A stretch of 64,000 nucleotides of DNA from the NCBI RefSeq assembly GCF_007655135.1, contig NW_022204383.1, positions 1 through 64,000 on the forward strand, given 5' to 3'. The translations under genes were made by a program, and so were the position numbers. Numbering within the stretch: position 1 is the first letter of the stretch; every line of letters starts with the position of its first letter. Shown in pieces: positions 26,101 through 37,412 of the stretch. This DNA is from Punica granatum. Lineage: Eukaryota; Streptophyta; Magnoliopsida; Myrtales; Lythraceae. The notes under the pieces are model-generated. The model saw only the letters and a list, made by a program, of their open reading frames with translations. It made no database searches and was not told where the DNA came from.

Positions 26101-29100
26101 GTGAAGCTTAAAAGAGAGTGTGCACGGGCGAGCAAGTTCGACAGATTCGCAAGAAGAACGATCGAGCAGGCTCGGCGAAATGTCAAAGCGTAAATGAGAG
26201 TGTGCATGGTCGAGCAGGCCTGACAGATGTGCAAGAAGCACGAATGAGAAGGCTCGGCAAACTTGCGGAGCATTAAAGAGAGTGTGCACGAGCGAGCAGT
26301 CCTGGTAGATTTGCATGAAGCACGAGCGAGCAGGTTCAGCGAAATTGCAAAGCGAAAGAGAGAGAGTGCATGGGCGAGCAGGCCCGGCAGGATTTGAAGA
26401 AAGCACGAGCGAGGAGCTCGGCGATCTTAAGATGCGTAAAAGAGAGTGCACGGGGGAGCAGCCTGGCAGTTTTGCGAGATGGCCGACCGAACAAGCTCGG
26501 CCAACTTGCGAAGCTTAAAAGAGAGTGTGCACGGGCTAGCAGGCTAGGCAGATTTGCAAGAAAAACAAGCGAGCAAGCTTGGCAAACTTGCGAAGCATAA
26601 AAGAGAGTGTGCACGGTCGAGCAGGCCCGACAGATGTGCAAGAAGCTTGAATGAGAAGGCTCGGTGAACTTGCGAAGCATAAAAGAGAGTGTGCACGTGG
26701 GAGTAGGCTTGGCGAACTTACGATGCGTAAAAGATATTGTGCACGGGCGAGCAGTCGCGACAGATTTGCAAGAACCACGAGCAAGAAGGCTCGGCGAATT
26801 TGCTAAGCTTAAAAGAGAGTGTGCACGGGCAAGCAGTCCGGGCAGTTTTGCATGAAGCACGATCGAGCAGGCTCAGCAAAACTGCAAAGCGAAAGAGATA
26901 GAGTGCATGGGCAAGCAGGCCCGGCAGGATTTGCAGAAAGCACGAGCGAGCAAGCTCGGCGAACTTACGATGCGTAAAAGAGACTGCACGGGGTAGCAGC
27001 CCGGTAGATTTGAAAGATGTACGACCGAACAGGCTCGGCCAACTTGCGAAGCACAAAAGAGAGTGTGCACGGGCGAGCAGGTTCGACAGATTTGCAAGAA
27101 GCCCGATCAGGCAGGCTTGGCGAAATTGCGAAGCGTAAAAGGGAGTGCACGGTCGAGCAGGCCCGACAAATGTGCAAGAGGCACAAATGAGAAGGCTCGG
27201 CGAACTTGCGAAGCATAAAAGAGAGGGTGCACGGGGGAGCAGTCCCGGCAAATTTGCATGAAGCAAGAGCGAGCAGGCTCAGCTAAATTGCAAAGCAAAA
27301 GAGAGAGAGTGCATGGGCGAGCAGGCCTGACAGGATTTGCTGAAAGCACGAGCGAGCAAGCTCGGCGAACTTACAATGCGTAAAGGAGAGTGCACGGGGG
27401 AACAACCCAGCAGATTTGCGAGATGCACGACCGAACAGGCTTGGCAAACTTGCGAAGCTTAAAATAGAGTGTGCACGGGCGAGTAGGTTCGACATATTTG
27501 GAAGAAGCACGAGCGAGCAGGCTCGGCGAAATTGCGATGCGTAAAAGAGAGTGTGCATGGTTGAGTGGCCCCGACAGATGTGCAAGAAGCACGAATGAGA
27601 AGGCTCGGCGAACTTACAAAGCATAAAAGAGTGTGCACGGGCAAGTAGTCCCTACAGATTTGCATGAAGCACGAGCGAGCGGGCTCGGCGAAATTGCAAA
27701 GCGAAAGAGAGAGTGTGCATGGGCGATCAAGCCCGGCAGATTTGTAGAAAGCACGAGCGAGCAGGCTCGGCGAACTTATGATGTGTTAACGATATTGTGC
27801 ACGGGCGAGCAGTCGTGACAGATTTGCGAGAAGCACGATCGAGAAGGCTCAGCGAATTTGTGAAGCTTCAAAGAGAGTGTCCATGGGCGAGCAGGTTCGA
27901 CAGATTTGCAAGAAGCACGAGCGAGGAGGTTCGGTGAAATTGCAAAGCGTAAAAGATAGTGTGCACGGTTGAGCAGGCCCGACAGATGTGCAAGAAGCAC
28001 GAATGAGAAGGCTCGGCGAACTTGTGAAGCAAAAAGAGAGTGTGCACGGGCAAGCAGTCCCGGTAGATTTGCATGAAGCACGAGCGAGCAGGCTCAACAA
28101 AATTGTAAAGTGAAAGAGAGAGAGTGCATGGGCAAGCGGGCCTGGTAGGATTTGCACAAAGCACGAGCGAACAAGCTCGGCGAACTTACGATGCACAAAA
28201 GAGAGTGCACGGGGGAGCAGCCCGACAGATTTGCGAGATGCACGACCGAACAAGCTCGGCCAACTTGCGAAGCTTAAAAGAGAGTTTGCACGGGCTAGCA
28301 AGCCAGGCAGATTTGCAAGAAAAACAAGCGAGCAGGCTCGGCGAACATGCGGAGCATAAAAGAGAGTTTGCACGATCGAGTTGGTTGGCAGATTTGCAAG
28401 AAGCCTTAGCGAGGAAGCTCATCGAACTTGCGAAGCATAAAAGAGAGTGTGCACGGTCGAGCAGGCCTGACAGATTTGCAAGAAGCACGAGCGAGGAGGC
28501 TTGGCGAACTTACGAAGCGTAAAAGAGAGTGGGCACGGGCGAGCAGGCCCGGTAAATTTGCAAGAAGCACTAGCGAGCAGGCTCCGCGAAATTGCGAAGC
28601 GTAAAAGAGAGTGGGCACGGGCGAGCAGGCCCGGTAAATTTGCAAGAAGCACTAGCGAGCAGGCTCCGCGAAATTGCGAAGCGTAAAAGAGAGTGTGCAC
28701 GGGCGAGCAGGCCCGACAAATTGGCAAGAGGCACGAGCGAGCAGGCTCGCCGAACATGCGAAGCATAAAAGAGAGTCTGCACGGTCGAGTTGGCCGGCAG
28801 ATTTGCAAGAAGCCCTAGCGAGGAAGCTCAGCGAACTTGCGAAGCGTAAAAGAGAGTGGGCACGGGCGAGCAGGCCCAACATATTTGCAAGAAGCACTAG
28901 CGAGCTGGCTCCGCGAAATTGCGAAGCGTAAAAGAGAGTGTGCACGGGCGAGCAGGCCTGACAGATTGGCAAGAAGCACGAGCGAGCAGGCTCGGTGAAC
29001 TTACGAAGCATGAAAGAGAGTGTGCACGGGCGAGCAGTCCTTGCAGATGTGCATGAAGCACTAGCGAGCAGGCTCGACGAACTTGAAAAGTGTAAAAGAG

Positions 29101-29305
29101 AGGGTACACGAGCGAGCAGGCTCGGCAAACTTACGATGCGTAAAAGAGATTGTGCACGAGCGAGCAGGTTCGACAGATTTGCAAGAAGCACGAGCGAGCA
29201 GGCTCGGCGAACTTGCAAAGCGAAAGTGAGAGAGTGCATGGGCGAGTAGGCCCGGTAGGATTTGCAGAAAGCACGAGCGAGCAAGCTCGGCGAACTTACG
29301 ATGCG
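26101..29305. repeat. Degenerate edge of the satellite array
   Basis: The same ~82-bp monomers continue but are clearly diverged from one another. The A-B-C-D-E order can still be followed at 26,036-26,510. After that other monomer types and short forms (for example near 26,690-26,727 and 29,105-29,150) interrupt it. A-type monomers reappear near 26,990, 27,385 and 28,205. The pattern is the usual one for an array margin, where homogenisation by unequal exchange fades. The region ends inside a monomer after the word GATGCG, at the LTR boundary. No gene is visible. Confidence 0.93.
28525..28688 (+). repeat. Perfect tandem duplication of one 82-bp monomer
   Basis: Bases 28,525-28,606 and 28,607-28,688 are identical by eye, including unusual variants (GAGTGGGCAC, GGTAAATTTGC, CACTAGC and GCTCCGCG), while the neighbouring monomers are diverged. 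This is a recent single-monomer duplication in otherwise old sequence. Confidence 0.92.
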
Positions 29306-29412
29306 TGTGCGCACCCGAATTTTATCTCGTCGGGGCACGCATGTGCGAAGCCTATGCAACGCGGCTTGGGAGTGTCCACCTTCCCGGGGACGCGCGACGG
29401 ACACGCGTGAGA

Positions 29413-29423
29413 TGGAGTCGCCA
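29413..29423 (-). other. PBS-like word inside LTR copy A
   Basis: Bases 29,413-29,423 read TGGAGTCGCCA, eleven bases matching the tRNA-Arg 3' end that also pairs with the true PBS at 61,801. It lies 107 bp inside the LTR terminus. The same place in copy B (61,928-61,937, GGAGTCGCCA) keeps ten of these bases; copy C has a mutated version. It may be a remnant of a former PBS or chance conservation. Confidence 0.5.
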
Positions 29424-29609
29424 CTTACTATTTACGACCCGTAGGTCGAGGGCCGTTGAGTCGCCCGGGTCTAGGGGTACGGGGTACACCTAAATGCTAA
29501 GGCAATGGTCATGCGGAACCGAAAATTCCGAATTCGGGGGTTCTATTACATACGGGCTTATATCCCGCACTCCATTTCGGTACTATAGTTTGCTAGGCTT
29601 GCCGTTTTG

Positions 29610-29615
29610 TTTATT
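29610..29615 (-). promoter_or_regulatory. Possible poly(A) signal in LTR copy A
   Basis: TTTATT on the plus strand gives AATAAA on the minus strand, about 300 bp before the LTR 3' terminus. Copy C has two overlapping AATAAA words at the equivalent place (62,522-62,531); copy B has a degenerate form. Conservation of position supports a 3'-end processing role, but the word is common in AT-rich DNA. Confidence 0.45.
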
Positions 29616-31589
29616 TACCGCGTGATTTAGGGTTGCACTTGACTCGCCCGTTTTGACACCGTAAAGTCGATGAATTGATCAAGTTGGGCCAAGAATCCGA
29701 AAGATGAGTAGGCTTGTGCATCGAGGAATCGGTTCACTATCTTAGCGTTATAGTTCATCGAACCGTGATGGTCGATTCCCTGCACGAACCGAGACTGCGA
29801 GTATTCGAGCTTACTCATCTCTTGGTAACAATAGATCGACTTGACCGGTTCGACACTCGGACCTCTCGCTCGCCGATCGGGGATCCTTACAAATTAATGA
29901 GTGAGTGTACAGATAAAATCCTCACAATGTTCTCTCGAATAATTACAAAGTGTAACTGAATAAGTAAATGGATCACGATCGGTTTGCATTGGGCCAATAT
30001 TCCGCTCCGGCTAACCGTGTGTTTTGAATAACCGATAAATGAATTAAGGCAATGCGGGCTCAAGGAGCCGGGGGTCGGGTCCGATCGAACCAACGATCTG
30101 CAGGAGAACCGGTTGATTCCCGCTGTAACCGTCGGACCGATCGAGCTCCCGGGTGATATCTAAACACGTTTCCCACATCCAATCCAAATTGCCTTCCACA
30201 TAGGCCATGTTTGGAGTATGATGGTGAATCGAGGCTAAATCCCATTCCGCACTCGGGTTGCGCGCGTTCAGTGAGTTAGGAGGCGTTGGACCTCGTGTTC
30301 GGGGGTTTGAGGCGTTGGACCCCCTGTATTACGTAACCTATGGGTTCGAACCCGAACCGCAACAAATTAGCAAAGACAAATGGAAGACGGAAGAAAAATG
30401 ATAAAACTGACGAAAAACAGACAATAACTGACAAATACCGGTGAATACAGACAAGTGGTGTATTAAGTCGAGTGTACGTGATTTAATCAGTTATTAACCG
30501 GGGTTGAGTAACAAACAAAGTATCTAACCTAGGCAAACATAGATGGTGGGCTAGAATATGGTTCTAAGCCAATTATGTGTGTGAACTTGTTTTAGAACTC
30601 TTATTCAGTTAGGTGTTACTACGGTTTCACCGAATTAGCCAAACTCGTATTTTGACTCTAGATTGGAATCTAGCATTCCACCTATCAATTATCTAATGTT
30701 TGATTAAGTCAAATACATGATTAATCTGGTTCTTTGTGTTTCGTAATAGAAATAAAATGTTCACCACTGAATCTACGATAGGAAGATAGAAACACCGAAA
30801 GTGAACGGAATGGGCCGTACGAATGAAACTCGCACCCGAACGGGTTGCCCTTTTCCGTCCATAGATCGAGGTGTTTCGGTCTCCCTAACGCCTAGAATGT
30901 CGGCGAATCACGAAATGATGGTCATGCCCTTTGAACGGTAAAACGTGTAGGGCGTGTATGTGGAAGTTGGGATCGCATGACACGAAGAGGTCCAAAGAGG
31001 ACTCGCACACTTAGACATGAGCCTCCTCAAATCGGGCCTTGACTCGAGTCATAGTGCATGAGTGCTCCCTAGACACTAATTCTATTCGTGTTATGCGTCT
31101 CGATGTTTTGAAATTGTGAATTTTAAAAGGGCACTCTCACCGTTTAGTGATTCGTCGTCGCGTTTACGAGTTGATATTCGATTTATCCAATTACTTAGGC
31201 CGAGTGGTTCACTTAGCCGAATGGTACGTCCCGTTTCCCGTTTGTGAAGTGGTTTAATGATTGAGACCGTGAACCTCAATTGTTATGGATCAATGAAATG
31301 ATTGTTCGATATTAACGTACCTAACATACGAATTAACATGAAACCAATGATTAAATGAAAATTATGATAACAATCAATTCCAAGAATCGGTTTTGGCCGT
31401 TTCTTGCATGCGTAAAACGTCAAACATGATAATAACACATATTCTATAAAGCCGATGCCACCATGATCTTGGGTGCGCAAACAAGCACATAATGCAAACG
31501 CAAATATCGTATTTAAAGGGAATCAATAAAACGACGTCGGCTCATGCAACAACATATGCGTGGAGGGAAGACAATACGGGAACCATCTT

Positions 31590-31945
31590 ATTTTGGGGAG
31601 GGAGAGGCCATGGTGGCTTCGGATGAGCCAAGGGGAACTCACGGGTCCCTCCCTTAGGACTAGGCCGTGAGTTTCCATGGTTCAACCACGGCCAAGACGG
31701 TCTCTCCCGCCTCGACTTTAGCCGTTTCCCGTCATGCTAACGTGTAATATGTGATGAGCGAACATAAAATGCATGAACCAACCAATTTCGGGGAAAGGGA
31801 GGTCACGTTGGCCCCGAATGAACCAAGGAGGCTCTCGGATCCCTTCCTCGGGGATTAGCCGTGAGCTTCGATGGTTCGAACGAGGCTAAGGTGGTCTCTC
31901 TTACCTCACCTTCGGTTATTTCATGCCATGATATACATGCTAGAA
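31590..31945. repeat. Two-copy ~194-bp repeat inside LTR copy A
   Basis: Units at about 31,590-31,750 and 31,784-31,945 share order and wording: a purine-rich GGGGAGGG/GGGAAAGGG start, GCCGTGAG with TTCGATGG or TTCCATGG, GGTCTCTC, and a closing GTCATGC/TGCCATG. Divergence is high, so this is an old tandem duplication. No open frame spans both units in a convincing way. Confidence 0.75.
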
Positions 31946-32089
31946 CAATATTCGAGTGTAACAAACGACATAAATATGCATGGAAACGAATAAAGGTCGG
32001 AACTTTCATGCAAACGAGTGTTATTCATCTTATCACTCCATATCAAGCAAATATCGAGAACCTAATTTCCCTAAGTTGTGGAGGAGTGT

Positions 32090-32930
32090 TACCTAGCCTC
32101 GGAACACGAGGAAAGAGTCGGAGAAGTGGCAAAGGGAGTCGGGAGACTCGGCTGGAACGAACAGACCCGAACCGGTACAGTCGGGTCGACTGGCAGACCC
32201 GACTGGCAGTCTGGCTTGTCGGGGCTGTACCGGTTGATCGGGATGGAATTTTTGCACGGGGCCAGTTTCATTGGATTCCCAAGAGACTAAGGGTCGCGCC
32301 TGTGGTGGTTTCGGAAGGAGAGCATGCGTAGATGTTCTGGAAATCGAAAACAAAGTCGGGTTAGCTAGCAGAAAACACAACCGACTGGGCAGAACTGACC
32401 CGACTAGATAGGTCAGAAAGAAATGGCTGTCCCGGAGGCTCCCGGTGGTATTTTGCTGCAAGGGCGACGGCATTGGACTCCTAACTCACTAAGAATCATG
32501 CCTGCGGTGGTTTCGGAAGGAGAGCATGCGTAGATTTTCCGGAAATCTAAAACAAAGTCGGGTTAGTAAAAAAATGACAAACCCAGTCGGGACGAAACAG
32601 ACCCGACTGGCACCCGATGAAGAAACGGGTCTACAGGAGGTTCCCGGTGGTCCTTTGGTACAAGATCGGTGGCATTGGACTTCTAACTGAGTGAAGATCA
32701 TGGTGATAGGTGGCTTGTAGCGAGATTCAACCCGAGCTGACCTGTACGTTCCTGCAAAGTTCGGGTTAGAAAAGAAAACCAAAGGAACAGACCCGACTGG
32801 CACCCGATGAAGAAACGACTCTACGGGAGGCTCCCGGTGGTCTTTTGATGCAAGGTCGGTGGCATTGGACTCCTAACTGAGTGAGGATCATGCCTGTAGT
32901 GGTTTCATGAGGATTGGATATGTCGATTTT
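32090..32930. repeat. ~200-bp tandem repeats with CCCGACTGG motifs
   Basis: About three and a half degenerate copies with starts near 32,290, 32,496, 32,695 and 32,885, and a partial copy before them. Each full copy runs from ATCATGCCTG-GGTGGTTTC or a variant, through AAAGTCGGGTTAG and GACCCGACTGG, to GGCTCCCGGTGGT and GGCATTGGACTCCTAACT. Copies 2 and 3 are the closest pair (both have CACCCGATGAAGAAAC). This is internal tandem repetition in the LTR-like segment with no coding signal. Confidence 0.85.
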
Positions 32931-33085
32931 CCTAAAATATGCAAAGAAAACCGGTAAAACTGGAAAAATCTGTGAAGGGAGAGAAGAGGGAAACGGCGGT
33001 GGTGCACGGTTGGACGGCTCCCGGCACGCAACCATCTCGTCACGGGGGAGATTGAGGGTTGTAAGGAACCCCTAAAAAGTGATGG

Positions 33086-33105
33086 CACGACTCGCCATAG
33101 TCGTG
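33086..33105. other. Inverted repeat CACGAC-N8-GTCGTG
   Basis: A perfect 6-bp stem with an 8-nt loop. Nearly the same motif (CACGAC-TCGCCTT-GTCGTG) occurs at 60,591-60,609, with degenerate relatives nearby, in the putative internal region of the element. The recurrence links the LTR-like segment and the region next to the PBS. Confidence 0.6.
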
Positions 33106-33203
33106 AGATAGTGGAAATGTCTAGGAAGCCCGGGAAGCCGTGAAAATACCTACGGAACCCGGTTCTGAACAGAGCTGGTTCGGACTGCTGGAAGCTTTGA
33201 ATC

Positions 33204-33430
33204 GCAAAACTAACACCGGAAATGGACTCGGGAGGTCGAATACATGTGGGGTATGTAGTTTGTTTGAGGCTCGGATAAGTCGGGAAGGAATAACTCACCT
33301 AGAAACTAGGAAACTCCCTAGAGACCCGAATCTGGATTGGGCTGAAACGGGACCTAGATGACTTCAAATGGCAAAACTAACACCGTGAATGGACTCGGGA
33401 GGTCGAATACATGTGGGATATGAAGTTTGG
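33204..33430. repeat. Pair of ~59-bp repeats 167 bp apart
   Basis: Bases 33,204-33,262 and 33,371-33,429 are nearly the same (GCAAAACTAACACCG, then ATGGACTCGGGAGGTCGAAT, then ACATGTGGG). They look like conserved cores of an older, larger duplication in the LTR-like segment. Confidence 0.85.
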
Positions 33431-33630
33431 TCAAAGTTGGCTTAGGTTGGGTGGCGGTCGCCGGAAAACGGTTGAGTTTTCGAACAATTTTGCCTTGTAA
33501 CCGGGCTGAGGTGAGGCTATGCGATTTCTGAAAAAATGCTGAAGTTGAGAGGGCTTGGAGAGGGTTTCCTAGAGTGAGAAAGCTAGAGAGATGATGGAAG
33601 TTGAGTTGTGATTAAGTTAATGACCCAAGA

Positions 33631-33641
33631 GGCTTATATAG
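33631..33641 (-). promoter_or_regulatory. Putative LTR promoter TATA box (minus strand)
   Basis: The minus strand reads CTATATAAGCC, a good plant TATA box. Downstream in that direction is a pyrimidine-rich leader (minus-strand TCTCTCTAGCTTTCTCACTC, near 33,600-33,550), as is common after plant transcription starts. Initiation would be expected near 33,600. It lies about 550 bp inside the inferred U3 edge at 34,191. The orientation agrees with the PBS at 61,801. Activity is unknown. Confidence 0.55.
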
Positions 33642-33841
33642 AAAGGCTAATGATGCAAAATTAGAGAAATTAATTGCAATTAGAGGGGTGCTTAAGGGGG
33701 TTCCGAATTTTGGAAATGGATTAGGGTGGGGAAATTGTCATGTTGAGTGTAGGGGAAGTTAGGGAAAAGTGGATGGGAGGTGATGGGAAGTGATGGATGG
33801 GAGATAGGTGTAAGAAGATATTTGAATTTGTGGTGGGGGGA

Positions 33842-33940
33842 GCTCTTGGGGATTGAGCCGTGGCTTGGGCGGTGGAGCCGTGGCTTGGGGATTGAGCCAT
33901 GGCTTGGGGTTGAGCCGTGGCTTGGAGGCTTGGCTTGGCT
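33842..33940. repeat. 16-21-bp minisatellite in the inferred U3
   Basis: Four to five copies of TTGAGCCGTGGCTTGGGG-like units with small length changes, ending in GGCTTGGCTTGG. It lies about 200 bp upstream of the putative minus-strand TATA box. It opens proline- or tryptophan-rich frames on both strands that are only by-products of the repeat. Confidence 0.9.
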
Positions 33941-35489
33941 GAGCTGTGGGTCCCATTCGACTAGGAGAAAAGCCGGGAAAAAGCTCGAGACTTGATTGAA
34001 TGCACCTTTGATCCCCGATGTCCGATTAATTAATAGATTTGGAATGCTTGCACGAAGAGAATTTGAATGAGCCTAATACCGCCATATGTCATGTGAACGA
34101 ATGTTCGGGGGACTCGACGCCTCGAGAGTCGGTTTTGCCCCGTTTGGATATTCATAGTGGAGTTGAGTGTCCCCGTTCTCCAATTGCTCCATTGAGTGTG
34201 CACGGTCGAGCAGGCCCGACAGATGTGCAAGAAGCACGAAATGAGAAGGCTCGGCGAACTTGCGAAGTGTAAAAAGGGAGTGTGCATGGTCGAGCAGGCC
34301 CAACAGATGTGCAAGAAGCACGAAATGAGAAGGCTCGGCGAACTTGCGAAGCATAAAAGAGTGTCTGCATGGGCGAGCAGTCCCGGCAGATTTGCATGAA
34401 GTACGAGCGAGCAGGCTCAGCGAACTTGAAAAGCGTAAAAGAGAGTGTACATGGGCGAGCAGGCCCGGCAAATTTGCAGAAAGCCCGAGCGAGCAAGCTC
34501 GGGAAACTTGCGATGCGTAAAGGAGAGTGCACGGGGGAGCAGCCCGGCAGATTTGCAAGATGCACGACCGAACAGGCTTGTCCAACTTGCGAAGCTTAAA
34601 AGAGAGTGTGCACCGGAGAGCAGGTTCGACAGATTTGCAAGAAGCACGAGCGAGTAGGCTCGGCGAAATTGCAAAGAGTAAAAGAGAGTGTGCACGGTCG
34701 AGCAGGCCCGACAGATGTGCAAGAAGCACGAATGAGAAGGCTCGGCAACCTTGCGAAGCATAAAAGAGAGTGTGCACGGGCGAGCAGTCCCGGCAGATTT
34801 GCAAGAAGCACGAGCGAGCAGGATCGACAAACTTGAAAAGCGTAAAAGAAACGGTACATGGGCGAGCAGGCCCGGCAGATTTGCAGAAAGCACGAGCGAG
34901 CTGGCTCGGTGAGCTTACGAAGCTTAAAACTGATTGTGCACAGGCGAGCAGGTTCGATAGATTTGCAAGAAGCACGTGAGAGCAAGCTCGGCAAAATTGC
35001 GAAGCGTAAAAAGGGAGTGTGCACGGTCAAGCAGGCCCGACAGATGTGCAGGAAGCACGAATGAGAAGGCTCGGCGAACTTCCGAAGCATAAAAGAGAGT
35101 CTGCACGGTCGAGCAGTCCCGGCAGATTTGCATGAAGCACGAGCGAGCAGGCTCGACGAACTTGAAAAGCGTAAAAGAGAGGGTACAGGGGCGAGCAGGC
35201 CCCGCAGATTTGCAGAAGCACGAACGAGCAGGCTCGGCGGACTTACGAAGCATAAAAGAGATTGTGCACGGGCGAGCAGGCCGAGCAGATTTCCAGAAAG
35301 CACGAGCGAGCAAGCCCGGCGAAAAGAGAGGGCATGAGGGAGCGGCCCGGCAGATTTGCAAGATGCATGACCGAACAGGCTCGGCCAACTTGCGAAGCTT
35401 AAAAGAGAGTGTGCACGGGCGAGCAGGCCCGATAGATTCGTAAGATGCGATAGCGAGCAGGCTCGGCGAACTTGCGAAGCGTAAAAGAG

Positions 35490-37412
35490 ATTGCGTACAG
35501 GCGAGCATTCGCGACAGATTTTCAAGAAGCGTGAGCGAGAAGGCTCGGCGAACTTGCGAAGCTTAAAAGAGAGTGTGCACGGGCGAGCAGGTTCGACCGA
35601 TTTACAAGAAGCACGAGCAAGGAGGCTCGGAGGAATTGCGAAGTGTAAAAGAGAGTGTGCACGATCGAGAAGGCCCGACAAATGTGCAAGAAGCACTAGC
35701 GAGGAAGCTCAGCGAATCTGCGAAGCCTAAAAGAGAGTGTGCACGGGCGAGCAGGCCCAACAGATTTGTAAGAAGTATGAGCTAGCAGGCTCGGCGAACT
35801 TGCACAGCGTAAAAGAGAGTGTGCACGGGCGAGAAGGTCGGACAGATTTTCAAGAAGCACGAGGGAGCAGGCCTGGCGAACTTGCGAAGCGTAAAAGAGA
35901 GTGTGCACGGGCGAGCAGTCCCAGCAAATTTGCATGAAGCACGAGCGAGCAGGCTTGGCGAACTTGAAAGGCGTAAGAGAGACTGTGCACGGGCGAGCAG
36001 GCCCGGAAGATTTGCAGAAAGCACGAGGGAGCAGGTTCGGCGAACGTACGAAGAGTAAAAGAGATTGTGCAGGGGCGAGCAGTCGCGACAGATTTTCAAG
36101 AAGCACGAGAGAGAAGGCTCGGTGAACTTGCTAAGCTTAAAAGAGAGTGTGCATGGGCGAGCAGGTTCGACCGATTTTCAAAAAGCACGAGCGAGCAGGC
36201 TCGGCGAATTTGCGAAGCGTGAAAGAGAGTGGGCACGGGCAAGAAGGCTCGATAGATTTGCAAGAAGCCCGAGCGAGCAGGCTCGGCGAACTTGCGAAGC
36301 GTAAAAGTGTGTGTGCAAGGGCGAGCAGGCCCGACAGATTTGTAAGAAGCACAAACGAGCAGGCTCGGCGGACTTACGAAGCGTAAAAGAGATTGTGCAC
36401 GGGCAAGCAGGCCGGGCAGATTTCCAGAAAGCACAAGCGAGCAAGCTCGGCGAACTTGCGATGCGTAAAAGAGTGGGCACGAGGGAGCAGCCCGGTAGAT
36501 TTGCAAGATGCACGGCCGTACAAGCTCGGCCAACTTGCGAAGCTTAAAATAGAGTGTGCACGGGCCAGCAGGCTCGGCGAACTTGCGAAGCGTAAAAGAG
36601 TGTGTGCACGGGCGAGCAGGCCCGACAGATTCGTAAGAAGCACTAGCCAGGAGGCTCGGCGAACTTGCGAAGCGTAAAAGAGAGTGTGCACGGGCGAGAA
36701 GGTACTACAGATTTGCAAGAAGCACGAACGAGTAGGCTCGGCGGACTTACGAAGCATAAAAGAGATTGCGCACGGGCGAGCATTCGAGACAGATTTTCAA
36801 GAAGCATGAGCGAGAAGGCTCGGCGAACTTGCGAAGCTTAAAAGAGAGTGTGCACGGACGAGCAGGTTCGACCGATTTGCAAGAAGCACGAGCGAGGAGG
36901 CTCGGAGGAATTGCGAATTGTAAAAGAGAGTGTGCACGATCGAGAAGGCCCGACAGATGTGCAAGAAGCACTAGCGAGGAAGCTCAGCGAATCTGCGAAG
37001 CCTAAATGAGAGTGTGCAGGGCGAGCAGGCCCGACAGATTTGCAAGAAGTACGAGCTAGCAGGCTCGGCGAACTTGCAAAGCGTAAAAGAGAGTGTGCAC
37101 GGGCGAGAAGGCCGGACAGATTTGCAAGAAGCACGAGGGAGCAGGCCTGGCGAACTTGCGAAGCGTAAAAGAGAGTGTGCACGGGCGAGCAGCCCCAGCA
37201 AATTTGCATGAAGCACGAGCGAGCAGGCTTGGCGAACTTGAAAAGCGAGAGAGAGTGTGCACGGGCGAGCAGGCCCGACAGATTTGCAGAAAGCACGAGG
37301 GAGCAGGTTCAGCGAACGTACGAAGAGTAAAAGAGATTGTGCAGGGGCGAGCAGACGCGACAGATTTTCAAGAAGCACGAGCGAGAAGGCTCGGCGAACT
37401 TGCTAAGCTTAA
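35490..37412. repeat. 650-bp module repeated 1.27 kb apart
   Basis: Bases ~35,490-36,140 and ~36,765-37,412 match monomer by monomer, including private variants (CATTCG-GACAGATTTTC, GGTTCGACCGATT, GATCGAGAAGGCCCGAC, GCACTAGCGAGGAAGCTC). The spacing stays at 1,272-1,277 bp. Related forms of this 7-8 monomer module, at least its first part, occur near 44,310, 46,085, 47,855, 49,620, 51,345, 53,060 and 57,385. Confidence 0.82.

Larger units (their letters stand above)
29306..34191 (-). mobile_element. Long LTR-like segment of a retrotransposon (copy A)
   Basis: This ~4.9-kb non-satellite block is flanked by satellite on both sides. Its left edge TGTGCGCACC is the same terminus that recurs at 61,820 (TGTGTGCACTC) and 62,221 (TGTATGGACC). 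The following ~350 bp align with both copies at roughly 80% by eye, sharing words such as CCCGGGTCTAGGGGTA. Similarity to copy C continues through paired GGCGTTGGACC words (30,28x-30,32x versus 62,98x-63,01x), a GCACCCGAAC word (30,83x versus 63,51x), and up to about 31,240. On the minus strand the segment would end in CA and has a TATA box and a poly(A) signal. The right edge near 34,191 is placed only by the return of satellite. I found no polypurine tract beside it and no 5-bp target duplication (ATGCG on the left, TTGAG on the right), so it may be a solo or rearranged LTR. Long LTRs are typical of Tat/Ogre Ty3/gypsy elements; that lineage is inference. Confidence 0.72.

Noticed and set aside
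31861..32331. 156-codon plus-strand frame in the LTR-like block
   Set aside because: It runs across two unrelated non-coding tandem repeat systems, has no recognisable domain and lies antisense to the inferred element transcript.
32888..33298. 136-codon minus-strand frame downstream of the putative TATA box
   Set aside because: It is in the right orientation for a leader ORF, but it crosses one unit of a local repeat pair, shows no domain and has no support in copy C, which does not reach this part.
33759..33995. Proline-rich (minus) and tryptophan-rich (plus) short frames
   Set aside because: Both are direct translations of the 16-21-bp minisatellite.
34192..34240. Polypurine tract next to LTR copy A
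   Set aside because: The sequence beyond the inferred 5' edge on the minus strand is ordinary satellite with no purine run, so copy A cannot be shown to be a regular 3' LTR.
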